From contig CAMYND010000005.1 in assembly GCA_947259645.1 (NCBI GenBank), positions 1 to 64,000 of the forward strand: a stretch of DNA of 64,000 nucleotides, read 5' to 3'. The stretch is from Thermodesulfovibrionia bacterium (GTDB lineage Bacteria > Nitrospirota > Thermodesulfovibrionia > UBA6902). The notes below the pieces were generated by a model. That model worked only from the letters and a program-made list of their open reading frames with translations, was not told the origin of the DNA and searched no databases. Below, in pieces: positions 41,929 to 49,361 of this stretch (positions within the stretch are counted from its first letter, which is position 1; every line of letters starts with the position of its first letter). A program made the position numbers and the translations under genes.

Positions 41929-42726
41929 TTATAAGTGAGCTTCTGTCATCCAACTCCCGTGGGAACTACAGTTAGTAACTACGGTTAGAACTCCTGAACT
42001 AACGTTATTAAGCCTAATAGTTGCTTCCGGGTTCATCCTTCTGCAATTTAAATTAAATCTTGCAACGCATTCTTTATTATGATTAGATTCATTTAAATAG
42101 AAATCTATAATTTTTATATGATTATCAATATCCATATCATGTTCAATCTCACCTATCTTTACGTGTGCTTCAGTAAATTTGCATTCACGTTTCGAATCAA
42201 ATTCTTTTAATAAAGTTATCACCGGAAAATGCTTTTTTTCAAAGTCGCCGATATTGTCAAACTCTTCCAGAATATTTAAAGAATCAGGATTGTTGTCAAA
42301 ACTGTCTATTGATGCTTTACAAAAAGGACAGAGTGTCGGTGCCTGTTCAAAAGCGATATAGTTGCATCTTTTGCACATAAATAGCTTTGTTTTTATATTT
42401 GCCAATTTCACATTATGAATCGTATCACTCCTCATACTGTTGAAAAATTCATAGTATTGATTGGAGGGATTCAAAAGCTCAACTCCCATTCCATCATAAT
42501 CATGGCTCACCTTTAATAATCTTCTGACCTTGACAGGCACGCTCAAAACTCCCTCATCTGAGGGGATAAGGAGATCAAATTTTGATTTATGAGGAGGGCA
42601 ATTCTTTGTATTAATAAACATGCCATTTTTTGACATATTGGTTACTGTTCCGGAGTGGTTTTCGTTGCCAATGGAAAAATTCACATTAAGACTTGTTTTT
42701 ATTCTCTCAAAAGCTCTTTCTTTCAT
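41929..42726 (-). CDS. Fusion of PilZ domain, zinc ribbon and desulfoferrodoxin/superoxide reductase-like domain
   Basis: 265 aa. Residues 1-98 are a PilZ domain with the c-di-GMP motifs RAFER (4-8) and NMSKNG (30-35). Residues 114-140 form a CxxC-x11-CxxC zinc ribbon or rubredoxin-like knuckle (Cys118, 121, 133, 136). From about 160 the sequence follows the superoxide reductase domain: EKKHFPVI (His166), VKIGEIEHDM (His196), DNHI (Asn202-His203) and NCSSHGSW (Cys253, His256). In SOR the second His pair is spaced H-x5-H; here it is H-x6-H, with Asn at the usual ligand place. The domain is therefore recognisable but perhaps altered at the iron site. I know of no standard protein with this architecture. 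Confidence 0.75.
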   Translation of the reverse strand: MKERAFERIKTSLNVNFSIGNENHSGTVTNMSKNGMFINTKNCPPHKSKFDLLIPSDEGVLSVPVKVRRLLKVSHDYDGMGVELLNPSNQYYEFFNSMRSDTIHNVKLANIKTKLFMCKRCNYIAFEQAPTLCPFCKASIDSFDNNPDSLNILEEFDNIGDFEKKHFPVITLLKEFDSKRECKFTEAHVKIGEIEHDMDIDNHIKIIDFYLNESNHNKECVARFNLNCRRMNPEATIRLNNVSSGVLTVVTNCSSHGSWMTEAHL

Positions 42727-43322
42727 ATGGCACTCCTTTTTTTATTCTTCCTATTTACACAGGCAACGCAGCTTAGTCGATTAACAGCTAGTATAGTATA
42801 TGTATAACCAAGATATCATTAAAATCTGTAATTGTCAAAAAATGCCTTTAAATTGCATAGTTGCGCAAGTAATATGGGCAATTATTATCATGAAAAATAT
42901 TGTATATGGAGAAAGTCAGGAAGTTATCTTGAATTCTAAGAATTTGAGAATAGTTAATAATAAGAATTATTAAATGAAATGAATTAATTTTACTCGTCGG
43001 TAGGACCTTTCAAAAAATTATACACCATGATTACTATATAAGAGCTTAAGAAGACACCTGCCAATAATTCCATAATCGTGTTAGCTCCTCCTTCAAGAGA
43101 TGCTCAGAAAATTTACTGAAAAAGCTATGAGTTTCAGCATAACATACAATGAATGGACTAAATCAATAGCCTTATAGCGCATATAAAAATTACAAATAAG
43201 CTTATTAGCGCAAGCATGCTAATCAGGAATCCCGAATGAACTACTCTACGAAAATGAATTTTCGGAAGCATAGCTCACAGATAAAGACGTCATTTTAACC
43301 ATCTGCCCTGAAAAGTTAATTT
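42727..43322. other. A/T-rich intergenic region with one possible micro-gene, 596 bp
   Basis: Apart from the small ORF at 42990-43073 on the minus strand I see only A/T-rich DNA, with no clear promoter, repeat or RNA. Confidence 0.5.
42990..43073 (-). CDS. Possible 27-residue single-TM micro-protein
   Basis: ATG at 43073, with AAGGAGGAG about 12 bases upstream. The product, MELLAGVFLSSYIVIMVYNF followed by LKGPTDE, is one hydrophobic helix with a short charged tail, like KdpF, CydX or CcoQ-type small subunits. No partner complex of these kinds is next to it. The spacing of the ribosome site is long, so it may be spurious. Confidence 0.4.
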   Translation of the reverse strand: MELLAGVFLSSYIVIMVYNFLKGPTDE

Positions 43323-44039
43323 TTATATTTCTGATTTCAGAAGTTGAGCAGCAGAGTAAATAGATTTTTCGTCATTGTAAGCGGAGAGGACTCGTTTGAC
43401 ATACTGTCGAGTTTCTTTTATGGGAGGAATGCCTTTATACTGTTTCACCCTGGTAGGCCCGGCATTATAAGCTGCAAGGGCGTGCGTAAGGTTTCCATTA
43501 AATTTATCTAATAGATATCTGAGATACTTTGCGCCACCATTAATATTGTCTTCCGGATCATAGGGGTTTCTTATATTCATATATTTAGCGGTTTTCGGCA
43601 TTAACTGCATGAGCCCTATCGCGCCTGAATTGGATACTGCCTTTGAGTTCCAGTTGGATTCCACTTTTATGACCGCTTTAATCAGCGATGGCTCAATCCT
43701 GTATTTATCTGACATTATCTTGATTATTTGACTATAGGCGCCTGTTATTGATCTGCTCTTCTTTTGATCCGAAGGCACCTCTTTTTTATGTGCAACAGTG
43801 ATTTTCTTGTTCTTATCTTCGATACAGAGATCACAATACTCATCCAAGTGAAAATTGCTCAGCTCATGTTTTTTATGTACAACAGTGATTTTCTTGTTTT
43901 TATTTTCGATACAGAGATCACAATACTCATCCAGGTGGAAATTGCTCAGCTCATGACCTTTGATATCATCTGCCTGGGCATTCAGCAGATAATAACCAGC
44001 AGAACAGAGAACTATTATGCAAAGAACTAATTTATTCAT
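43323..44039 (-). CDS. Lytic transglycosylase (SLT family) with tandem N-terminal repeat
   Basis: 238 aa from the ATG at 44039 (an upstream in-frame start at 44072 adds non-signal sequence). A signal peptide is followed by two nearly identical 29-residue repeats with a CDLC pair each, then an SLT domain: SLIKAVIKVESNWNSKA with the catalytic Glu, SGAIGLMQLMPKTA, and HALAAYNAGPTRV. It cleaves peptidoglycan, possibly for pilus or secretion passage. The repeats and the four cysteines are unusual for this family and may bind metal or form disulfides. Confidence 0.88.
   Translation of the reverse strand: MNKLVLCIIVLCSAGYYLLNAQADDIKGHELSNFHLDEYCDLCIENKNKKITVVHKKHELSNFHLDEYCDLCIEDKNKKITVAHKKEVPSDQKKSRSITGAYSQIIKIMSDKYRIEPSLIKAVIKVESNWNSKAVSNSGAIGLMQLMPKTAKYMNIRNPYDPEDNINGGAKYLRYLLDKFNGNLTHALAAYNAGPTRVKQYKGIPPIKETRQYVKRVLSAYNDEKSIYSAAQLLKSEI
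43783..43956. repeat. 87-bp tandem direct repeat inside the lytic transglycosylase gene
   Basis: Two copies of an 87-bp unit, differing at only a few bases (for example the GTGCAACAGTG / GTACAACAGTG blocks at 43790 and 43877). The reading frame is kept, so 29 residues are duplicated. The small number of differences points to a recent duplication. Confidence 0.85.
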
Positions 44040-44329
44040 TTCATTCAGAGTTATAAACAGTAGCGGCAACATCGGTTGCCAATGACGTTATGATTTTGAA
44101 CAGATGATGAATATGTAACGATGGAATTAGCGCATAGTCTACATCATGCAGTGATTCATTTCAATCTACTTATGATATAGCTTCCATATACGATCTTTTG
44201 CGTAATCCGGATTCATATAAAATTGATATAAAACAAGAAGGTTGCTGTGGATCGATCCTCTCTCCGGTGCAGGGGGAGGCTGTTGCCGGATAAGAGAGGA
44301 GGAGATCATTCCGGAAAGCCGCAGAAACA

Positions 44330-44734
44330 CTAGAACTTCATGCGCTTTTGTTGTGCTCCAGACCGCCTCGCAGTGGCTTGTGCTCTTTTCTGAATGTTAG
44401 CCTGCATCTGAATCCAATTCAGTAAACTCTGGATCAATTTTGAATCATTATCCAAAAACTTCACACCAATCATAAAGGGGCCGTGTTCCCCTTCCGGTTT
44501 CACAGTATCTACTACAGCAGCTACTGAAACAGCCTTTCCTTCATAATAAAATTGAGGATTAACCCACTCAATTGAGATCTGCGTGCCTGATTGCAGTTCA
44601 TTACTCATCGTAATCCCCAATCCACCAAAAGAAACATTGACGACTTTCGCATTTATGGTGTCTGATGATCCGTCGAGCATTCTCAGCGTAATATCAAGAA
44701 GTACCGGGTATCGTTGATAAGACCTTCGTTCCAT
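44330..44734 (-). CDS. PilZ-domain protein
   Basis: 134 aa, a single PilZ domain: RRSYQRYPV (RxxxR motif) near the start and NVSFGGLGI (NxSxxG) about residue 38, the c-di-GMP-binding signature. The basic C-terminal tail (QKRAQATARRSGAQQKR) could contact nucleic acid or membrane. It probably translates c-di-GMP levels into motility or envelope changes. It stands alone. Confidence 0.85.
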   Translation of the reverse strand: MERRSYQRYPVLLDITLRMLDGSSDTINAKVVNVSFGGLGITMSNELQSGTQISIEWVNPQFYYEGKAVSVAAVVDTVKPEGEHGPFMIGVKFLDNDSKLIQSLLNWIQMQANIQKRAQATARRSGAQQKRMKF

Positions 44735-44957
44735 AAATATCTTCCCTCCTTATCTGCAGGACTCACTACTTCATGTCCCGTTATTATTTAAAGTTGCTAA
44801 TACATTTTATTTCGACATTAAGAGCAGATACCTTAAACAGGTACTGTCAGGCCTGCAGATTACATATATCCTGAGCTAGACCTGACCCCACTCGTTTCTT
44901 GAGTTTTGTTATAATCCCAGGATATTTAGTTAATCCTTGATGCGTGAAGGATAGGGT

Positions 44958-45848
44958 ATGCAGGTAATCACAACTGTCAAAGAAATGCAGGCATTGAGCA
45001 AAAAGATGAAAGCTGAAGGCAGGAGCATCGGTTTTGTCCCGACGATGGGTGCATTGCATGAAGGGCATATGAGTCTTGTCCGAAGTTCAATAAATGACAA
45101 TGACATCACGATTGTGAGTATTTTTATCAACCCTACCCAGTTTGGACCGAATGAGGACTTTAACAGATATCCGAAAGACCATAAAGGTGATATGAAAAAA
45201 ATTTCAGCTCTGAATGTTGAGGCTGTCTTTCTTCCTGGCGTTGCTGAGATATACCCGAAAGGCTTCTCTACGTTCCTGTATGTAGGAGGTATCGGCGGTG
45301 TGCTCTGCGGTGCTTCACGGCCTGACCATTTTAACGGTGTGGCAACAGTAGTCGCAAAACTTTTTAATGCGGTGATGCCTGAAAGGGCCTACTTCGGTCA
45401 AAAGGACTTTCAGCAGACAGTGGTGATCAGGAAGCTGGTGAAGGAGATGAATTTTGATACTGACATCATTGTCTGTCCCATAGTCCGAGAACCGGACGGG
45501 CTTGCAATGAGTTCAAGGAACGCATATCTGAATGAAGAAGAAAGAATGTCAGCTGTCATATTAAATAAGGCGTTACACTATGGCAGGGAGCTTATGCTGT
45601 CCGGCAGGGAAAAGCAGACATCTTCCATCAGAGCAAAAATGGATGCCCTGATAAAGTCAGCCCCGCTGGTAACGATAGAGTATATTGAAATTGTCGGGCC
45701 TCAATATCTTGAGAAGATGAAGGATGTAACATTTCCGGCAGTTATATGCCTGGCAATAAAAATTGGAAATACAAGACTGATTGATAATATAATAGTCAGG
45801 AGCGACGAGCAATCAGCGGTCAGCTTTCAGCAACGTGAAAAAATGTAA
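44958..45848 (+). CDS. panC: Pantothenate synthetase
   Basis: 296 aa with all family motifs: GFVPTMGALHEGHMSLV (HIGH-like), FINPTQFGPNEDFNRYP, GKLFNAVMPERAYFGQKDFQQ-type segment, and REPDGLAMSSRN. It joins pantoate and beta-alanine for coenzyme A synthesis. The last ~15 residues are longer than usual. A TATAAT near 44920 may be its promoter. Confidence 0.96.
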   Translation: MQVITTVKEMQALSKKMKAEGRSIGFVPTMGALHEGHMSLVRSSINDNDITIVSIFINPTQFGPNEDFNRYPKDHKGDMKKISALNVEAVFLPGVAEIYPKGFSTFLYVGGIGGVLCGASRPDHFNGVATVVAKLFNAVMPERAYFGQKDFQQTVVIRKLVKEMNFDTDIIVCPIVREPDGLAMSSRNAYLNEEERMSAVILNKALHYGRELMLSGREKQTSSIRAKMDALIKSAPLVTIEYIEIVGPQYLEKMKDVTFPAVICLAIKIGNTRLIDNIIVRSDEQSAVSFQQREKM

Positions 45849-45908
45849 CTCTCCGGCTTTTCAAGCCCGCGTATGTATAAAGATTACAGCTTTTGAGGGT
45901 CTTCTTCT

Positions 45909-46433
45909 TTGGAAAACATGCCTGTGAATAATGATAAAGAAAACAGAACGTCTGTTCCTTTAAAAGACCGGAAAGATGAAATTCTTCCGCTGGCAGTGCA
46001 GTATGTGAAGCTGGCAGAGGACCAGCTCGGCATCAAAGCCAAGAAGTTGTCGAAGGAATCCCGGGACTATATAATTGACCATGACTGGCCGGAAAATGAG
46101 ACGGAACTTGAGGCTGCTGTCAGGAGGGCATGTATTTTATCGGACGGGGACAAGCTTGAATTAGAGGATTTTGACCTGAAGCACAGAAAGGCCTGGTCTA
46201 TCGGTAAGTTTATTGAATCAAGACTTAAAGGCTTTATGAAGAACATCAAGCGCTTTGAATCATTCAACCTGTATGATATGGTCATCCCTGAGGTTGAGAA
46301 GGCCCTCATTGTTATGGTGCTGGAAGAAACAAAAGGGAATCAGATAAGGGCGGCAGGTCTTCTCGGCATAAACCGGAACACATTGCGCAGTAAAATGAGG
46401 AAACTTGGCATAAAGGCAAAGGTAAAGTTATAA
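45909..46433 (+). CDS. Truncated NtrC-like protein: AAA+ lid plus Fis-type HTH, no ATPase core
   Basis: 174 aa. The segment LKDRKDEILPLAVQYVKLAEDQLG through DHDWPENETELEAAVRRACIL corresponds to the lid region after the AAA+ core of sigma-54 activators (LRERxEDIxxLxxHF ... YxWPGNxRELxN). The C-terminus is a Fis-type HTH (NQIRAAGLLGINRNTLRSKMRKLG). Walker A, GAFTGA and Walker B are missing. It may act as a DNA-binding protein in the manner of Fis, or be the tail of a decayed activator. The TTG at 45909 has GAGGG nine bases upstream, while the ATG at 45918 is too far away, so TTG is preferred. Confidence 0.75.
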   Translation: MENMPVNNDKENRTSVPLKDRKDEILPLAVQYVKLAEDQLGIKAKKLSKESRDYIIDHDWPENETELEAAVRRACILSDGDKLELEDFDLKHRKAWSIGKFIESRLKGFMKNIKRFESFNLYDMVIPEVEKALIVMVLEETKGNQIRAAGLLGINRNTLRSKMRKLGIKAKVKL

Positions 46434-46444
46434 CTGAAGTACCG

Positions 46445-46464
46445 GGTGACATGTGACAGTCACC
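46445..46464. terminator. Small hairpin between converging genes
   Basis: GGTGAC/GTCACC around eight bases, just before the end of znuB on the minus strand. It has no U-tract, so the assignment is weak. Confidence 0.3.
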
Positions 46465-46465
46465 A

Positions 46466-47266
46466 TCACCGCTTGCTCCTGAAGGCCATGGCCACGAGAA
46501 AAATCGCCAGCGAGACTAACACGATAGTACCACCGCTTGCCAGGTCATAGAAATATGACAAAAAGAGACCGCTCACAACAGAAACAAGTGAAATCAGCAC
46601 TGAGCACAAAAGGGCCTGCTTAAAACTTTTGCTGAATTGCATCGCAGTAATGACCGGGATAACCATGAGTGCGCCTATGAGCAGGATCCCGACTATCCTC
46701 ATGGACAGGGCGATGGTGATTGCAGCCAGGATCATAAGGATCAGGTTAAACGCTCTGGCATTAATACCGCTTACCTGCGCCAGTTCTTCGTCAGATGAAA
46801 CAAAAAACAGCTCCTTGTAAAAAACAGCAACCATCAGAATAACCAGGATCCCCAGTACGCCAACCAAATAGAGATCTCCGGAGGTAACCGTTGTAATGCT
46901 GCCGAAAAGAAAACTGAAGAGACCAACATTAAACCCCTTTGCAAGACTTATTATGACAACGGCGACTGCCATTCCGGCCCAGAGAAATATTGCCAGGGCA
47001 GATTCTCCGAACATCCTGTTGCTTTCCCGCAGCCGCTCAACCGCGATAGCGGTCAGGACTGATACAGCTACCGCTGAGATTACCGGATTGGTCTTTGTGA
47101 GCAGCCCGATAGCTACTCCCGCAAGCGAGACATGCGCAAGGGTGTCAGCAAGCCGGGAAAAGCGGCGGACAACCAGAAATGTCCCTATCAGCGGCGCGAT
47201 TATACCGATTATCGTACCCGCTGCAAAAGCGCGGACCATAAAGCTGAATTGAAAAATTTCAAGCAT
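46466..47266 (-). CDS. znuB: Metal ABC transporter permease (ZnuB/MntB family)
   Basis: 266 aa with eight or so hydrophobic helices and the ABC-3 family motif (RFSRLADTLAHVSLAGVAIG, GALMVIPVITAMQFSKSF). It is the last gene of the ZnuABC operon; 60 bases with a 28-bp palindrome separate it from znuC. It forms the membrane channel for Zn2+ or Mn2+ uptake. Confidence 0.92.
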   Translation of the reverse strand: MLEIFQFSFMVRAFAAGTIIGIIAPLIGTFLVVRRFSRLADTLAHVSLAGVAIGLLTKTNPVISAVAVSVLTAIAVERLRESNRMFGESALAIFLWAGMAVAVVIISLAKGFNVGLFSFLFGSITTVTSGDLYLVGVLGILVILMVAVFYKELFFVSSDEELAQVSGINARAFNLILMILAAITIALSMRIVGILLIGALMVIPVITAMQFSKSFKQALLCSVLISLVSVVSGLFLSYFYDLASGGTIVLVSLAIFLVAMAFRSKR

Positions 47267-47282
47267 AGTTTAGCTCCGAATT

Positions 47283-47310
47283 GTAAGGGCGTAGCATGCT
47301 GCGCCCCTAC
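47283..47310. repeat. 28-bp palindrome of the GTAGGGGC...GCCCCTAC type
   Basis: GTAAGGGCGTAGCA and its near complement TGCTGCGCCCCTAC, two mismatches, located between znuC and znuB. It shares ends, length and a central CATG with the perfect palindrome at 55234-55261, so the two are copies of one short interspersed repeat. Confidence 0.7.
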
Positions 47311-47326
47311 GCTGATTGCTATCCTC

Positions 47327-48079
47327 TCAATGATCATGAAAAATTGATGTTACCTTTCTTCCGTACACCTGCTCAAGGAATTCTTCTTTAATATAATCCT
47401 GTGGTGAGCCGTGGCAGATAAGTCTCCGGTTGAGGCACAGTACTTCAGATACTTCATGGGCGATGACAGCGACGTCATGGGATACAAACAGTATGGTGAT
47501 TCCCAGGTCTTTATTGAGATGCTTTAAAAAAGAATAGAATTTGTCCTTGGAGGCGATGTCCACCCCGACCACCGGCTCATCGAGGATTAATATGGCCGGC
47601 TCTGCAGCGAGCGCACGCGCGATAAACACTCTCTGCCGCTCTCCTCCGGAGAGCTCACCAATGAGCCTCTTCCGGTACCTGGCTACATCGGCAACCTCCA
47701 TCGCCTGCTCAAGTGCTGTGCGGTCTTCAGGGCCATATCGTTTCATAATCCCCTTCCTGGCCGCTCTTCCGGTACGGACGATCTCTTCAACTGATGCGGG
47801 AAAATAAAACTCTTCATGAGCGGCCCGCTGCGGAACATACCCCAGCAGATGCCGGTCTTTAAAGTCTTCCAGTTCCTGGCCTAAAATCCTTACAACACCT
47901 GTAGAGGGTTGAAGCAGGCCGAGCATTATCCTGATCAACGTTGTCTTGCCGCCGCCGTTCGGGCCTATGATTCCAAGATATTCCCCCCTGGGAACGGTGA
48001 AAGAAATGTGCTCAAGAATTGAGTGATCATTGTAGCGGTAATTAATGTTGTCCAGTTCAATGCAGATATCGTTGTCCAT
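47327..48079 (-). CDS. znuC: Metal ABC transporter ATP-binding protein
   Basis: 250 aa ABC ATPase: Walker A GPNGGGKTT, signature LSGGERQR, Walker B ILILDEPVVGVD, H-loop FVSHD. It powers the ZnuB permease. The start codon shares a base with the stop of znuA. Confidence 0.94.
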   Translation of the reverse strand: MDNDICIELDNINYRYNDHSILEHISFTVPRGEYLGIIGPNGGGKTTLIRIMLGLLQPSTGVVRILGQELEDFKDRHLLGYVPQRAAHEEFYFPASVEEIVRTGRAARKGIMKRYGPEDRTALEQAMEVADVARYRKRLIGELSGGERQRVFIARALAAEPAILILDEPVVGVDIASKDKFYSFLKHLNKDLGITILFVSHDVAVIAHEVSEVLCLNRRLICHGSPQDYIKEEFLEQVYGRKVTSIFHDH

Positions 48080-49005
48080 CAGTTACATCCCATGGCGATA
48101 CGTAAATTGTACAGATTGTCTTTCATGACAGAAATGTATGTCCTGCCTCTGCTGATGTCATCCTCTGTCAATCCTCCCAGGGGATTGAGCACCAGAGTTG
48201 CTGCGCCTATCTCACGGGCTATGGTCTTTGCCAGCTTGGAACTCGCGAGGGGCTCAAAGAAAATATGGCGGATATCTTCTTTGAGAGCGAACTTTGTCAG
48301 TTCCACCATTTTTCTCGGTGACGGCTCCTCTTCCGGAGATATGCCGGTAATGGCATGGATGCTCAGGTTATAGCGTCTGCCAAGGTAATTGAAAGCATTG
48401 TGCGTGACAATAATTTTCCGAGTTCTGCATGATTTCAGCCCTTCCTCGAACTGTGCGTGAAGTTTATTCAGTTTCATACTATATGCGGTACTGTTACGAC
48501 GGTATTGTTCCTGATTCAGGGGATCGATCCTGATCAACGCGTCCCGAATCGCCCCCACTTCAGCAGCGGCAATCAGGGGATCGAGCCATATGTGAGGGTC
48601 TGTCTCCCCCTCTGTGTGATCATCGTGACCATGGTCTGATGCTTTGCCGGCTATCTCCCATTGGGAAAAGAGCGCTGCCATTTCCATGACAGCAGTCCCA
48701 TTTTTTACGAGGTCTTCCCGCAGCCGTTCAGCCCAGGGGTCCAGTCCTGCGCCATTGAAAAGAAAGAAGGATGATTCGTATATTTTTTTTATATCGCCGG
48801 GAGGGGGTTCATATTCATGCGGTTCAGATCCCGGAGGCATTATAGTTGCGACCTCGGCCTGATCACCTGCCACCTGGCCCGCGAAATGGGCCAGAGGATA
48901 AAAACTGGCCGCCATCTTTAACTTTGCTGATGCCGTACCTATGTCCAGAGCAAGGATACAGCAGAGAGCAAGAACCAGTATTGCTGCAGCCTTTCCTGTA
49001 GTCAT
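48079..49005 (-). CDS. znuA: Metal ABC transporter substrate-binding protein
   Basis: 308 aa. The ATG at 49005 has GGAGG about ten bases upstream and gives a signal peptide (TTGKAAAILVLALCCILALDIGTASA). Metal-site features: SFYPLAHFAGQVAGD, PHEYEPPPGD, a His-rich loop DHGHDDHTEGETDPHIWLDP and THNAFNYLGRRY. The His-rich loop is typical of zinc-binding ZnuA. The ATG overlaps by one base the stop of an upstream Fur-like fragment. Confidence 0.93.
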   Translation of the reverse strand: MTTGKAAAILVLALCCILALDIGTASAKLKMAASFYPLAHFAGQVAGDQAEVATIMPPGSEPHEYEPPPGDIKKIYESSFFLFNGAGLDPWAERLREDLVKNGTAVMEMAALFSQWEIAGKASDHGHDDHTEGETDPHIWLDPLIAAAEVGAIRDALIRIDPLNQEQYRRNSTAYSMKLNKLHAQFEEGLKSCRTRKIIVTHNAFNYLGRRYNLSIHAITGISPEEEPSPRKMVELTKFALKEDIRHIFFEPLASSKLAKTIAREIGAATLVLNPLGGLTEDDISRGRTYISVMKDNLYNLRIAMGCN

Positions 49006-49124
49006 TAAGCACTTACCTCCTGGCATTTTGCACAGAAACCCTGAAATTCGATCGCTTCCCTGGCTCGAGTGAGGCGGCATCCCTTTGACCTTAATTTATC
49101 TAATATTATTCTGGCTTCAGGCAT
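49005..49124 (-). pseudogene. Fur/Zur remnant with large in-frame internal deletion
   Basis: The frame encodes 39 residues. The first ~25 (EARIILDKLRSKGCRLTRARE) match the N-terminal helix of Fur-family regulators; the last ~14 (EFQGFCAKC) match the usual C-terminal metal-site strand. The ~90 residues in between, including the DNA-binding helix and dimer core, are absent and the junction is in frame. It lies between a probable Zur operator and znuA, where a zur gene would be expected. It may now serve only as leader for znuA, or be a functional mini-protein. Confidence 0.6.
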
Positions 49125-49136
49125 CCTCAATATTAA

Positions 49137-49159
49137 TGCAACTCTGTTGCAAATGCAAC
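49137..49159. promoter_or_regulatory. Zur/Fur-type operator
   Basis: TGCAAC-TCTG-TTGCA overlaps the perfect dyad GTTGCA-AA-TGCAAC (49146-49159). The three GTTGCA/TGCAAC arms resemble zinc-regulator boxes and sit 13-35 bases upstream of the fragment gene and znuABC. If used, the repressor must be encoded elsewhere. Confidence 0.6.
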
Positions 49160-49361
49160 AATGATCCAGATGTGAGGCTGGATTTGAAACCAGGAATGTA
49201 ACGTAGTTGAACGCTTCGGCAGAGCACGGGATATGTAAAAGAGCAGTCAGGTGCCCGGACAGGTCTGTATTTGCCAAAGGGATGATAATTTCTGTATGAT
49301 TTCATGTAAACAGATTATGAGCCGGAGAGGAAACAGATAAAAAAAAGGTAAGGTATCGGAC

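Noticed and set aside
42990..43073. KdpF
   Set aside because: Size and hydrophobicity fit, but there are no kdpABC genes in the window.
43783..43956. CRISPR-like array
   Set aside because: Only two units, no spacer between them, and they are coding.
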